The notes: generated by a model from the sequence alone, not told the origin. Positions 11,684 to 26,600 are shown, counted from the first letter of the stretch. The stretch is 64,000 bases of DNA from Typha latifolia (GCA_019914945.1 CM034099.1:7874001-7938000), one strand, 5' to 3'. A program made the numbers and translations.

Positions 11684-14600
11684 TCAAGAGTCAAGCCCAT
11701 AGTCCTCCCCAAAGTATTTGTCCACCAGGCCATTGGCCATGTTCCTCATCTCCTCGTTCTCATGAAACTGGAACCTCTCCATGGCGTCAATTCCGTCCTC
11801 TCTCTCGACAAGTTTCGGTCCTTCTCCATTGGGCATTCCTCTCATCACCTGCAGGCAAATGCATCAGAGAAATTTAAGAGGCACAGATTATGTTTCTTTT
11901 CAGCCCTTTCAATGTAAGAAGTTTATACTTTATATCGTACTTTGTCTGCTTTGAAGTTTGAATCAATTGACATACGCTTTATGAGTACTACTATATTTTC
12001 ATCAATCGTTCCTCTGCACCTTAATCGGAATGCATATAATCGATCTAACTGCATGCACAGAATAAGTTAACAAGGTTCTCAACCTTCATGCCATCATGCT
12101 AATACAGATTGAAGTAGCTCCTGAATCCAAATCTGTTACAATCATGGACTGCATAAAAAAAAAAGTCCTTTTTTCTTCTTTCAAAAAGATTTCACTGAGG
12201 GGGATAGGTATCTATCCAATTGCACTGTAGTTTTAAATTCCTTATAGAATTCACTTTAGTTGTAGCTTAAATCATCTAATCTTTCCTTGTAATAGGATGT
12301 ACTCCATTTGCACAAGATTAACAATTAAATAGTTCAAATTTGATCGAGGTCACCACGGAGGCTACATTCGGAAGAGACACAAGAAGAAAGTGTGAAATTT
12401 AGAGCTTTAATGAAATTTCCATCATCAATCCCAGGAGAAAGGTGAGCAAAACTGTTGGAAAACAATATTTATCTTGGAAGAATGACTATATTAAGGAAAA
12501 CATCGAACCAAAATAGAAAATCATAATGTAAGTTTTCTCACCAGCTCCAAAAACTGAAGTCCCAGTCTTGCGCTCTCTAAGTCAGCAGATCTAACCAAAT
12601 TTATAAAGCCAGGTAGGCATCCCTTGTTGACAAGTGAGACCAAGTGGGTAACAATTATGCAGGGCTGTTCAGCATCCTTTTCTGTGGTGACACAAATGTT
12701 CCCTATAGTATAGGCTGCTTCCTTTCTTATGTCAAATGGTGCACTTGACAGGAGATGCATCAGCAATGATGTGGCCTCACTCGAAAATATTAATTTCTTG
12801 TGCTCACATGTGCCAGCTGCTATGTTTGATAAAGCCCAAGCAGCTTCCTACAACTCAGTTCAGAAAATTAATGAGAAATAAATGAAGTTTCTTGCTGAAT
12901 ATTCCAACAACAAAAAAATGTATTACCTTTTTTAGGACTCTATGCTCACTTTTCAGACACTTTATTAGACCTGATAAGAGCTGATCTGGAAACACATTTT
13001 ATTAGTAATTTCAATGAAAATTCAGAATGAAGTATGACGCACATGATAACTGGAAGAAGTAAAAGCTGACCTGTTATATTATGCCCACTCATTAGGACTG
13101 AATCAATCATATAACTGGAACCAGCTACAAGGTTTCCTAAACTACGAAGCACCTAAGTAATAGATTCGTGACCAATCAGTATGCACTGTCAAATCTTTTG
13201 TATGTATAAATTATTTTATGTATAGGAAAAGAAAAGATAACAAGTTTGAAATACATAATTTAGAACTAATGGAACACCACAACAACACCGCAACACCACA
13301 CCTGTGACTCAATACCAACAAGGACTGGGAAATTTACCCCATTATATATGTAGGCTACACAGCATCATTATCCGAGCGCTATCCCCCAAAATAAAAGGTT
13401 ATCTAGATATCAAAGTTGAGAAGCCCCTAGAAGGATTGGCATGTCAATATTATGAGCTCAACTATAGTGGCTTGCATAGGTAACTAGGGTAATCTACCCT
13501 AACAGTTGCTTCTTTTTTTTCACTAACGGGAACCAGGGAACAACCCCTTCAGTGTAACTACTAGACATAGAATAATAAGTCTAAATAAGGTGAAGGAAGC
13601 ATGATTAAGCCAAAGCTAAGCAATGTAGAAACATATTTAATTAAGTCATCCATAGTCCAGCAAATACAAATGTTAGTTTCATGAGAACTGAAAGATAGAC
13701 TCCTTGCTTACCTACTAGCTTACTAGGTTTTACAACAGGGTCCGATCTTGACAGATTTGCCTTCACTGCTATGAGTCTCATACCAGATCTAGAGGATTGA
13801 GATCATGTTAGTTACATGGACACTGTAGGTTTTAGGACATCTGGATCGCCCAGAATTTGAAAGTGTGACAAAACAAAACAAGCCATGGCACCTTGGGTAT
13901 CCCAAGAATGAAGTGTACATCTTTAAATTAGTCAATTTAGATAAAATCAACCCATAGGCCTTGCAAAATACTCTTGAATACTGCTAAAGATTATAATAGT
14001 TAATTCAACTATCCTCGATTGTTAAAAAAAATTAGCCAAGATGTTTTGAAATTTCTCAACTAAGGGAATGATGCATTTACTAAATACAGGAGACTCAAAA
14101 TAAATTCTTTAACCCATGTTTGCTTTAGGAATATCTTTTTCCCTAATCTATATTAGAAACACTAGTTTAGATTAGAAAAGAAACATTAAATTATCCTTAT
14201 TCTAAATTAAAAATATCATTTAAATTATTCCACACATAAGCGCAACTATAGTTTTACCTTTGGTTTAACTAAAGTTATTTTAAAAATCCTCTCAAGTAAA
14301 ACTGTAAAATAAGAAAAAGATCAAGGAAGAGGTATAAAAAGTAGAAAATGTCATTCCACTTATCTCCTCTCTCCTACCACCCACCTATCTCATAGCTTAC
14401 CAACAAAAAATAAAAACACTTTAATCTAAATTTATATGTCAAATCAAGAACATCTGAGTCAATTTGCACTTCGTATTTATACTTTATCTTAACTTTATAT
14501 CACATCAAAGATAATTATTACTAGTATTCTAGATTAAAGTTTTAGAAATAAGAATCTATAATAGCTATCCTAAATTTTTTTCCTTGCTCTCAAAGCAAAA

Positions 14601-17600
14601 GAGGCCTTAAATCATCTTTACATGTTGACATTGCAATCAACTAATTTAAGTGCTAAAAAACATAAACTAAGGATACTGTTAACTCATCAACTACTCTAAA
14701 TGTTTAAGTTGTTAAAAACCAGTAATTTTTATATTTAATATTCTAACACTTCTCATTACTTCTAGGCTGTGACATTTTGATGAGCCTAAAAAATAGATTT
14801 AATTTAAATGGATGGAATTCTATATTTTCATGTAAATACGGGCATGATAGGACTTAAACCCATAATTTTTGACGCTAATACCATGCTCACTCATCAACTA
14901 CTCTAAAAACTTAAACTGTTAGAGAACAGTGATTTTATATTTTATATTATAGCAGACATTTTGAAACTTAATGTAGAAAATCACGCTTCTAATACTTCAT
15001 CAATGAAAAAGGGGCTAAGCACAAAATGTTAGAGTAAAAAATCATTATTGAACATTGGTATGTTCATATATTGTTCTTGTGACTAAATTTTTGATGTTTC
15101 CCGACACCAACGAAGAGTAACGTCAGATAGACAGTCACATAATATTCAACATTCACATGAAGATGTACTTGTGCATTGATACACTACACCAACGAAGAGT
15201 AGCATCAGATAGACAGTCACATAATATTCAGCATTCACATGAAGATGAACTTGTGCATTGATACACATGCTCACATATTCTTGCACTCACATTGGCACAC
15301 GACATCAGACAGTAAAATTATATAAGATTCCGATGGTCTAAAGCACAAGTATATCAAATATTAGTTTGACTGATGACATAATGGGTGTTATGTTCTATAT
15401 TTCTCTAGATTAAACTGAAGCAGAAGGTAGCTTGGAACTTTTCATGTATTTTCTCATGATCAACATCTAGGAAGATGTTTCAAGTTCTACATTGAATACT
15501 GAGATCATAAAGTAGAAAAATGACTGAAGTATATTGGGAAAATAAAAAGATTCTAGAAGCAGGTAGGATAGTAAATTAACAACTGGTCATACTATCATAT
15601 ATGAAGTAGAACAGAAATTTTCAATTTTATGAAAATAGCTACTACCGGAATGAGCAACTGCAAACTCTCTGATGCTACTAATCGTGCAACCAGAAGCTGT
15701 GCTGCATCACTTTTTACTAATAAGCTGATAGCCTTCTCTGAAAGCGCTGAGAGATACACAACTACCCATGCCACTTCAGTGGCCAACTCATCATCCCTGA
15801 AAACAATCCACCAGCACAACATTTAGTTCAACATAACATCGATCCCATAGGTGCTACATGGAAATGAATAAACTGATCTCCATTTTATAGAACATTGTGA
15901 AGATCATAAATTGACATGCACGACATTTTGACGGACAGTATTGTTTAGCACACAGTATGCCAGCATCATATGAGCAAATATAAATGAGAATATCAAGATC
16001 CTTCCCCTGCATGAGGATTGAAGCGTGTAAGTTCAGCAGTAGATTTGCCCATTTGGCATGCCATTTTGACCCAGTATGTGCCAATACAGAGCCAAGTAAC
16101 ATCAGCTGCATGCTCAACAAAGCAACCCTTGTTTATTTAAACATGGCCACAACATAGATAGACAGACATGTTCAACATAAATGTTCCGAAGCCACAATGG
16201 TCAGAAAGTTTCATCATATGGAAACTTCTTTTAAAAGAAGCTTTCAAGAGAGCATGCTATCAAGGATCAACAAATAGTCAGAAAAGTCAGAATGCACAGA
16301 AGGGAATTAATGAAAAAATGTATGACACAGGCTGCTATTTCCTGTTCTCTGACAGATTGTTCCTTAACATACATTAGACATTCAGATTCTTAACTCACTA
16401 ATCTATTGCAGTATATCTGAAAGTTCCAGTTCAATCGTAATGCAGAAGGAAATAGATAACAGCATGGATATACTACATATAATCTTTTTCTCTCTACATT
16501 GTAGACATGCAGATAATGAACTTATTGATTTTCGACCATCTACATTCTCTCTTGTGCTTAGTGATTAAAAGTTACAAGCATAAACTATTTTATAATTGCA
16601 CAGATAGACAAGGGTTTCCAAGAAAAATCAAATTATGCTCTTACTGTAATACAACTGATTCATCTGATAGTCGAGGAGTCATGAAAACGTGGCTTCTAAC
16701 TGTAATAAGGTGACAACAAGGAACAATATAAAATCTTTTTGACATCAATATCATACTCACAGCCATATCAAGCAGTGACTCATATGCTTTCCACCGGAGC
16801 ACCAGATGATGCAGCATTATTCTACTTTGGTTAACTTTCTCCTATTTTAAGAAGGAATTTTCTTGCCCCATCATTAATAACCAGGAAGAAGCCTTTGTAA
16901 ATACAAATAGGTAGAACTTGACAAGACCCATACCCACAATTTCATTCCTAGATCTCATTGGGTATCCAAATTTCTATGCGGTATCTCATCTTCCCAGATG
17001 TTTTCTCGCCTCGTTTGAAGATGGAAAAGCTTAGACCATAAAGAAATTCTTTCGCTTTACACATGACTTCCTTGCATCTTCCTCCTGCCCACAATTTCTT
17101 ATAGAATAAATCACAGCAACATCAAGAAGTAGAAGGGAAAGAGGATGCAAGCCCATGCTGTCTGCTTGAGCACATGGATGTTACTATTTGAAGCAGAATC
17201 TCACCCACTACTAGCCTGATCAGACCGCCCATACAAACAGTTAGCAAACTGGATACAGCGCTAACAATGCATCTAACTAAAATTAATGCAAGTCAAGGAA
17301 AGTTAACAATTAGATTGTTCACAAAGCCAACCACTTGCAATGGAAACACTTTTAATATCGCAGAAAATGCAGCTGTATATATCAAATGGTCTCCTACCAC
17401 ATCTACAATGATCCACCCTTGATGTAAAATTGGGCTGCAGGTCCCCAGATAAATAGACCGAAAACAGGATTAATCATGTTTAGCATTTTAAAACAGAAAC
17501 CCATTTATTAGACATTTGCTGATAATGAGATGTATATCAGATAGATAATGAATGTGAATAAAAGAAATAAATGTATAAATAAAGCAAAGACATACGCCTT

Positions 17601-20600
17601 CTGCAAATGTTGTGTGATTGAATCCAGCACCCCATCAATCCTTATCAATTCGTTTGCAGCCCTGGAATCAGGACCCTACACATAAACAACTGGAGATCAA
17701 TATAAAGAATTAGAGATTAATCACATTCCTAAGGACAGTGTCATACACGAATGACATAATTTCATTATTAATCCAATCGACACACTCTCTAAAGCATATA
17801 TTAGTAGTTCTAGAAAAGAAAATGCTTACCATGCAACAACATATTAACAGCTAATTTTACTCCCTTATGTCTACAATCTGGAAAAGACATGGAAGTAGAA
17901 TTATTTGTATTGAATTAGATGCCTAATACAGTTGCATCAGCTTCCACCCCTAGCACTAACAATTCATACAGATGGCATAACTATGCACCTTTAACATGCT
18001 GTTATCTCTTATGATCAAAAACAGGATAAAAGATGACATTATAAGTTCATCTTTTAAAATTTGCCAACCAAAGTAACTAAGTTCTATAAATGAAATCACA
18101 ACCTTAATGAGATTTGACAGTGCCCAAGCAGCTGTCCTTGTTGGAGAACCCTTATTAGACAGCATCAAGCGTGCAAGAGGTAATAATGCTCCTTGTGCAA
18201 GTAAAATGTTTCTCAACTCTTCTCCTTCACCAGCAACATTTCCTAAGGCCCATGCACACTGCTCAGCAACGGCAGTCGCGCTCTTCTCTAAGCAACATAG
18301 ACAGGTAGTAAGATATTCAATGCATATAAGGATAACTTTCAATATAACCAGACAAATAAATTTACAGTTCTTTTAATAGACAAAAAGGAAATATTTAGAT
18401 ATGGCGAAAAAGAGCAGCATCTGCATGGAGTACAAAAGTGTAATGGTGTAAAAGAAATTGACTGAATTAGGTGGAAAACAAAATACCAATTCAGCGGTGA
18501 GCCTCTTTTACATATAAATTGATTCATTTAACTGACATCGATATGCTCTGCTCAATTTATGGCTTTGACTATTATAATTCACTAAATGCAGCATAAGGGT
18601 AGAAAAGAATCGAGACCATTAGAGCAATCGGCGAACTGGATGTCTGGATTATTGCTACATAAAGGTAGAGCTTTAACAGAAGGGGGAAAGGGAGAGCAGG
18701 GAGGAGGGAGGATGGAGGGAGGAGGGATGGAGGGAGGAGGGAGAAGGGAGGAGGGAGGAGGGAGGAGGGAGGAGGGAGGAGGGAGGAGGGAAGGAATATC
18801 AATACTTAAGGCTAGGTGGGGCTATGTTACTCACTTGTCCTCTTCGCCATCCAGAGCATCTACTATGAACATAAAGTAGGTCATTCAACAAGGAGAATCC
18901 AACATTCATATGTGAGATCCTATAATATACAAAGGCTCCTATTTTTATCCTTATGCAATCAACTTTCCTGTGTCTGACTCATGTAACATCATATTATTCA
19001 TCATCCAGTTTGAATTTTGTCTCTTCATTACCTGCATGTCAGAAGAATATAATGCTTGAAACATCTACTTCTTTCTGTATGCATCCTCTATTAATATCCC
19101 ACACACTTAGTTTTTATATTTGACTTTCTTCATACTCCCAAAGCTTCATCTCTTTCCCCAAATAATAGTATCATCAGAAAAGGGTTTTCAGTCTTAGAGG
19201 CTTGCCATTTAATGTTGGCAACACAAAGTCCTAGTATTAGATACATAAGGACAAAGTCAGAGTAAGTCAGAGGTGATGTGCGAGAGTTCTTGAGTTTTAT
19301 GGAACAAAGAACAAATCTAGCAACAGGGAAACAAATCTAACCTCCAATATGAGCAATAAGCAAAGGTAGAGCGGGCATTAATGATTTGGTTTCTTCTGGC
19401 TCCCCAGCTGCTATGTTAGTAAGGCACCAAGCTGCCTCAAGCAACTGCAGAAACAATGAAGATCAGTGACATTCTGAGAAGATAATTATGCAGGTAACAG
19501 ACCATATATCAAGAAAAAGAAAATATAGCTATGTCTATGATAACAGAAAGACTGCTGCAGTTATTTCCAAGAAATAATCAGTTTCCATTTAATTAAAAAG
19601 TTTATTTTAAATAACTGCAAGCATAGATAACTTATAACTCGATAACAAATTATGAGAACCTGTTCATCTGTTGATCCAAAAGATAAGCACTGCACAAGGG
19701 CAGGGACAGCTCCGGCTTGAAGTGCTGCTTTAATCGGAGGTACCTCAGATTGTGACAGCAAGCGTCTCAAAGCACGAAGTATCTCTACCTTCTTCTGTAT
19801 GGCTCCTTTTCCTCTATTTATCATAAGAAAAGAACGCCAGAATTAAAGCTGCTCAAGCATATGGACAAGAAAAGAGCTGCATATCTGATGGACTGAGAGT
19901 ATCATGTAAATGAATAACGCATTCATGTATGAGCATTAGAAGCATATAACAAACCCATTTCCCCTTATGTGCCACCACTTGGGACTTCAAATATTTCAAA
20001 GGTCCCTAATTTTTTTCAGGTTGAGTCCATCATACCAAAATCCAAATTACTTTAAGGCAGTACAAGAAGCTAGCTACTTCTAAAAGAATGATCAGATGCA
20101 TAGTCTCTGGAGGAAAGATGACATTATCTAGTAAGTTTCCATTTATTTGCATATTAAGGAAGATATCCAAGTAGTGCCTGCCAATTCCTTTTTCTGATAA
20201 CACTTTCTTCAGATATTGAACATTTTGCAGGTCGATAAGAGTCTTATTGGTTGAAATTTTGTCAAGTTGGGGTCACATTCTACCTCCAAACATACTGTCT
20301 GGACTGCAGATTATCTCATTTATACTAGACGGACTCGGTGAACAGCACTAGCAGTTTTCAATGTGAATTGCTGACAGTAGGTCCTTAGCAGAACTGTGGA
20401 TTAGAGGGGGGTTTGCTAAACTTTTGTTGAGGCAAGTTTAGACAATACTACAGCTAAGAGCCAATAAGAAAAGAAATCTCACTCTTGGTCCTCTTGCAGT
20501 TGAATGAGGACAAAATTTTAAATAGAACATCTTAGGTGTTTTTCTCTTTGATAAAGAAAAGAGCGACTGCAATCAAGAAAACATACATCTGAGCAAATCC

Positions 20601-23600
20601 TTGCTTATAAGAAATTGGTTCAAGCAAAGTCAACTGCCAATGTAGAGCAAATAAAGTAAGAGAGTATACTAGAATCATATTATATGTTCAATTATCTTAG
20701 ATATATCTATGAGAAAAAAAACTGGATTAGGTCCTCTTGGGTTGGGCCAGTGTATGAATTATGGAGGTTCACATTGAGTCAATGAAGTTACAGCAAGGAT
20801 TCCCATGCCAAAGGCGAGCATGTCGATTTTGGCTACACATGGTACGTACCTCTGGCACATGCTTTGCGGAGCCAGTGTGTTGTAGCCACACTGAATAGTT
20901 TTGATATATCAACTAATAGTCTTTATACTTTTCTAGGGCCTTAAAATAGGTTTCAAAAGAAAATAAAAAGTCCTTCAACACTAGATATTAATGTAACATA
21001 CACAATTAGATTCTAATCTCATCATTTTTCAATTTTTCTTGGATCTTCCAGGTTGGGCAAATAACTTTTAATTTTTTTAAAAATTCTTTCATTTCTAAAA
21101 TTTTAAAGTACAATCTAAATAGATTAAGTACCACAATACATATAGGTATCAAAAAGATGAAAGAGGTCCCAAAATAGGTATGTTTAAAGTAAGATATGAT
21201 CAATTCCTATTAGCAGCTGTCGACATGGGTGACCATAAGGGAGTATTTAGATACTCTCCTCGTATCAGTGCGAATAATTCACTAGTAAATATGTGACAAC
21301 CCATGACGACCGCAACAATAGGCATGATCTAATTCAGACTAGATCAGATCGCCTCGGAAGACATTAGATTCGATGGATCGAGTCTATTTATCTTAGTTAT
21401 CTTATCAACTTATGTAATTCAGTCAAGTCTTAGTATATTAGAATTTATTTAATTAGCTAAGTCCATTTAAGTTTTGCGCAGTTTCGAAAAATTATTCAAA
21501 AGATTAGATATCCAAATAGTATGAAACCAATTGGATAAAATCAGTGATGTTATGATTTATAATTTTTATATTCAAAGTTCATTTAGATTCAGAATTTATC
21601 TGCGATAGAACGGAGAACTAATCCAAGGAAGATAAGAAGACTGATTTAGCTAAGTTTATTAATTGTTTATTATTGAATTTGACTCTTTTATTTTATTCTC
21701 TATAAATAAGTCTTTATGACTTGTATCTTTGACATAGTTTAGAATGATTTGCAACGCAATAAATTTATCTTTCTTAATCTCTCTATTTCTCTCCCTAGCT
21801 TCTCCCTATCGTCTAGTAAATCCTTTTCTCCCTTGCCGCTAGGGCTGTCAAGCTCTACGAATGGCTTGGGCTCGGCTCGGCTGAAGCTTGAGTCCGGCTC
21901 GGCTCGGTCAGAGCTAACCTGAGCCCAAGCCGCTAAAATCGGCTCGATAGGCTCGTTAAGGGTGCCGCCTCCTCCTCATCCTCCTTCTTCTTCTACAGTA
22001 GCGGTGCCGCGGCTGCCGCCTCCTCTTTCGGCAGCGGCAAGTGGCCGTAGTGCCCTTCCTCCTCCTCCTCCTCCTCCTCCTCCTTCTTCTTCTGCAGTGG
22101 TGCCGCAGTAGTGCCGCCTCCTCCTCCTTCAGCAGCGGCAAGTTGCAACAGTGCTGCTTCCTCCTTCTGCAGCAGCAGTGTCGAGGCTGCCTCCTCCTTC
22201 TTCTTCTTCGGCTCGGCTTGGGCTCGATCTGGAGTGGTCTGGCTCGATCTGGCTTGGCTTGAATGAGGCTTGATGATAGGATCATTTCAGGCTCGAGCTC
22301 GGTCTGGCCCGACTCAGGCTCGGCTCAAGTTGAGTTGAGCTGAGCCTGAGCCCAATTCTAAGGCTCAAAATTAATTTCGAGCCGAGCCTGAGCCGGAGCT
22401 GGCTGGCTCAGGCTCGGCTCGTTTACAACCCTACTTGCCGCCCTCTCCTCTTAGTGGCTTTAACCTTCACAGCGACGGTATTCTTTCTCACTGTATGCAA
22501 ACATTTCGTCTCTTCTTTGTCTTAACCGTCTCTATCTCCCGTACAGTTTTCCTCTTTGTCTGCTACCATATTTATAGGCCAATTATAGCCTTCAGCCATT
22601 TATTGAATTCGTACCCCAAGCCACCGCCACCATCTCTACCAGCACCACCCTATCACCGCTAGCCCATAACCTCCATTGGACACCTAGAAATCCATGCCTC
22701 CACCCACGGAATCCCTACAACTAGTTTAAGATCTCCATCCCGTAGATTTGTCCTCTCCAACCTTCATCTACTGTTCAATTAATATCTCAAGATCTAACTC
22801 ATCAAACCTCGCAATCTTGATTTCATTAGAAAGTTCTCTTCCAAAGTGACAATATATTTAACTTTTAAGAGGTTCCGACGGATAGATATCCCGTAATCGT
22901 CTTCGAAATGTCCATCCAAGAAACTACCCAGAGATCATTGTGGACCGATCAAGCCACTTCAAAGTGAGCTCGTATCAACTTGGTATCAGAGCTCGAATAC
23001 CATCTAGGCTGATTTGCATCAGGGCACAATAATCCATGGACACAATGTCAATCTAAGAAGCACTCACTTCATTGAAGGAAGAAAGGACAGAAGTAGAATC
23101 ATGCTATAGTTATATATATAAGCACTATACCAATTAGCTTTATTCATTGTAAATGGGATTAGAAAATGAATCGCTACACATAAATGGAGGTTAATTCATT
23201 TCCAAATAATGCCAGCACTTGCTCCAGCAAGTATCACTTTTGCCATATATTTGTCCCAATTAATAAACTGATGGCAGTGAAAGAAATTATGTCAATATTT
23301 AATCCTATCCCTTTCTCCAAAACTGTAAGAGCAACGACCACTTTTGCTATATGTTTGTGCCAATAAATAAACTGAAGACAATACCAATAATTATGTTTAT
23401 AACTTCATCCTATCTTTTTCTCCAAAACTGTGCTTGAAGTGCTAGGTAACAATTTTCAAACACAAAAATGCAGAATTTTGGCCCCCAAAAAAGGTGTAAA
23501 AGCATATTCTGTGTATCAAGTCTCAAGTATACTAGCGGTTGCAAAATAAAGATTATTATTGTAAGAAAAAATGAACAAGGTTACCTACTTTTTCTCTTTG

Positions 23601-26600
23601 CTTCATAGATAAACACAAATTCTAAGCCAAAAAGGTGTTGTCTTTCTACTTCATAGACTATTAACATTCCTCCAGGACTTCTCTAGGATTACTCATTGGT
23701 TGTATGAGACCAATCTACAATCCTTTAGATGGATAACCCTAACACCAACACACTTAAACGCCTCATGATAAGCCCTTCTCTTCACTGATTTTACTATAGC
23801 AAAGAACTAGAATGTCAGGCTAATAACTTTCTGTTATCAACTAATACTCCAGGAGCCTTTCAATATTTGATAGTGCCCTAGCTAACCCAATAATTTTGAG
23901 AAAAAAATCGGATGATGCCATTGATGATGGTTGATTCCAACAGAGCCATGTGTTATGATATGGAAATATTGTATGTTGGAATTATATTGAAGACTTACTC
24001 TTGCTCTGAAATGGAAATATTTATATTGACAATACATGGAAACATAGTCTAGCACATGAAAGTTGGATCACCTTCGATGGTGAATAAGTCGGTTTGTTCT
24101 TTTCAAAGCTCTTCCTTATTAGTTATTACGGCCTTCCAATATGCCAGTCTGTCGTTCTTACTAAGCCCTATTGTCTTTAACAAGGTTGGGTCCGGCGACA
24201 AGTTAGTTTGTCCAAAAAAAAAAATGATATAATAAATGATTCAGGAATCCTGTATAGAGAAGTACTTACTAACTGGATTATATGTGCCACATGGAGCTAG
24301 AGAAAAAAATATATCATAAAGAAACAAAGAGGTCATCAATTGGCATGTAAGAAGGCTTACAAAAGAAGTAAAATGATAAGGTGGAGTTTACAGGGGAAAC
24401 TAGTACTCAGAGAATACGCTACTCATTTAAGGAAAACGCATGCATAATGCATATTGCAAATATTGCTTCTGGTTTCTTTAATATGGTATGCCAGAATGCA
24501 ACTATCTTGATGTTGAGGTTGCAGATACATCCATTATGAATTGAGATAAGGGAATCAGCACAAATATGAGTAAGTACACAGTTCTAACCTCTACTTTCTT
24601 TCAGCATCTTTGTGTGTGTGAATAGGTTGTGCTTTTTTACTTTTTTCTATTTTTCTTCCTTTTTGGGTAGGTGGGTGGGGTAAGGGAGGCAACTTCTCTG
24701 TGACAATAGGTCATTTCATAGATTAAGTTTTATGAAAACTGAAAGAAAAGAGATATATTATGGAGTTGATGATTAGTATAAGCTAAACGTGAATAGTATT
24801 GACTCATCAATCTGTTTGGGAGTAAGTTATCTGAGGTGACCTTATTATTCATCACTAGTATTAGAAAGCCAGCAAAGGGAGGGAGGGAGAGGGAGTGAGA
24901 GAGAACATACTGATACGTCATGGCAGATTTTAACTCCTCCACAGTTCGAGAAGTTTTGGAATCCAACACGGCTTTCTCTTCATCAATAATCATATGACCC
25001 TCCAATGGAACTTCACTATCATCAGCAAGTGAATCTCGGCACAGCCGCTTTGTACGTATTAAAGCTTCTCTTCTTTCCTTTCCTACTGCTATGGCATGCT
25101 GTCTCCGCCTATTTGCTGCAATGTTGTGCACTGACAACCAAGACTTTAATGTTATCTACTAGACTATAATCAGTTACTAATTTACTATAGTAAAAATGTT
25201 AGAAAGTAGAAAGTCTGCAGTTCCCCCAAAAAATGCTAGCTCTATATAGTCATAAGATGAATCAAAAGTCATTATCCTCCCAATGATAGATCAAGAATGA
25301 TACTCCTCAAACAATGTAAAAGGATTTGGCAATCACATTTCCCGCTATACATTCATAATACTTGACTGCTTTGCCCTGAGCCTTGTGAAACAAAAGAAAG
25401 ATGGGAACTTGACTGCACCAAACTCCTCTTTTACAGAAAACGTAGCGAAATGGGATCTAATAGGATATTAAGTACAAACTTGAAAATAGTGTACAAATGA
25501 CCATATGCAATATCTAAAGGACTTAATAAGTTAATAACAATGTTGTAGAGCAGTGAGAACATAATTGCTGATAGGTCCCACAGTTGAGTTGAACTGATCA
25601 AGGTTCTAATCTTTTAACATTATGATGGTTTTAATTTTTTTTTATAGAATTTCAGTGCATAGTTCTATCTGTTATAAGAGAAAGTAATAACTGAAAAAGA
25701 AAATAAAGCATATCTCAGATGCAATGTGTTATTAATTTTTGCAACTTCAGCAAACTATGGCATTCTGATATTCTTAATAGTTAACATTTAACACTAAGTT
25801 CAGCATCAAATATAAAATGAGAAGAAAATATTAATAAAACTTCTAAGACCGAAAGGTTGTGAACCTTGTCTCATTCAAAGGAAAAGGAAGTAAGTTAAAC
25901 TAAGAGTAACATCACTTTACCCAGAATAATGCTCAGACAAGACTTAGTAGATACTATACTCCGTTGCACTTGATTTTTCTTGTATCTGCTTACAATATTA
26001 CAAAGAACCAGATCTTGTATAAAGGATTTTGAAGCCCATCATCAGAAAACAATATAATGCAGGTGCAGATTCTCCTTTAAAAGATCCTTTTAGTTTTATA
26101 AAACCAACAAATTCAAGTCTTTTAAAAGTGCTTTCTCCGCACACAAAAGAAAGAAAAAAGATTCTTTCCTGAGATTTTTTTTATTGACCATTACACCTTT
26201 CCTGGATATTACACACTGTAATCCTGTATCTATGAAAAAAGGACGAGTTTTTGACTAAACTACTGCTACAGTAAAAATATTTTTTCCAAAGTAGAGTATT
26301 GTTCAAACTATTTTCCAAACTAGAACAACAGTAAAATTGCTATCTCAAACAACGACTCTTAGTAAATTAATTAATTTTTCAACAGGCTAAAATATAAAGA
26401 AAAAGTTTAGATTATCGAAACTTTGCACTAGGTTATTCGTTTTGGTCATAAAATATGTCGCTGTGAAAATATAGAAAATATCTATAAGATGGAATGACAT
26501 AGTAATTCCCCTCAACCAACTGCGTTTAGACTCACAAAATAAAGACCATAATTTCTTCAAATTTCAATTTCAAATTTGTTATATAATAGTTTATAGATCG

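Larger units (their letters stand above)
21290..23100 (+). mobile_element. Copia-like LTR fragment with primer-binding site (in IMPA-9 intron 2)
   Basis: At 22981-22992 lies TGGTATCAGAGC, the primer-binding site complementary to the initiator tRNA-Met 3' end that most plant Copia elements use. It is preceded by a sequence ending in CA (22976-22977), as an LTR should end, with a 3-base spacer. Upstream are a TATA box (TATAAATAAG, 21711-21720) and AATAAA (21758-21763), fitting an LTR promoter and poly(A) signal. An ATG follows at about 23036, but the element breaks off shortly after and no polymerase is present. The left border is only estimated. A hAT-like element is inserted into the LTR. Orientation is opposite to the host gene. 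Confidence 0.65.

Noticed and set aside
11546..11917. Plus-strand frame over the last IMPA-9 exon
   Set aside because: Antisense shadow; the minus strand carries the conserved importin-alpha C-terminus.
18572..18879. Pro/Leu-rich and Gly/Arg-rich frames over the purine tract
   Set aside because: Microsatellite translation in an intron.
22041..22262. Leu- and Arg-rich open frames in both strands at 21956-22285, and similar ones at 36043-36250
   Set aside because: They are translations of CTC/TTC/CAG low-complexity repeats within hAT-like elements.
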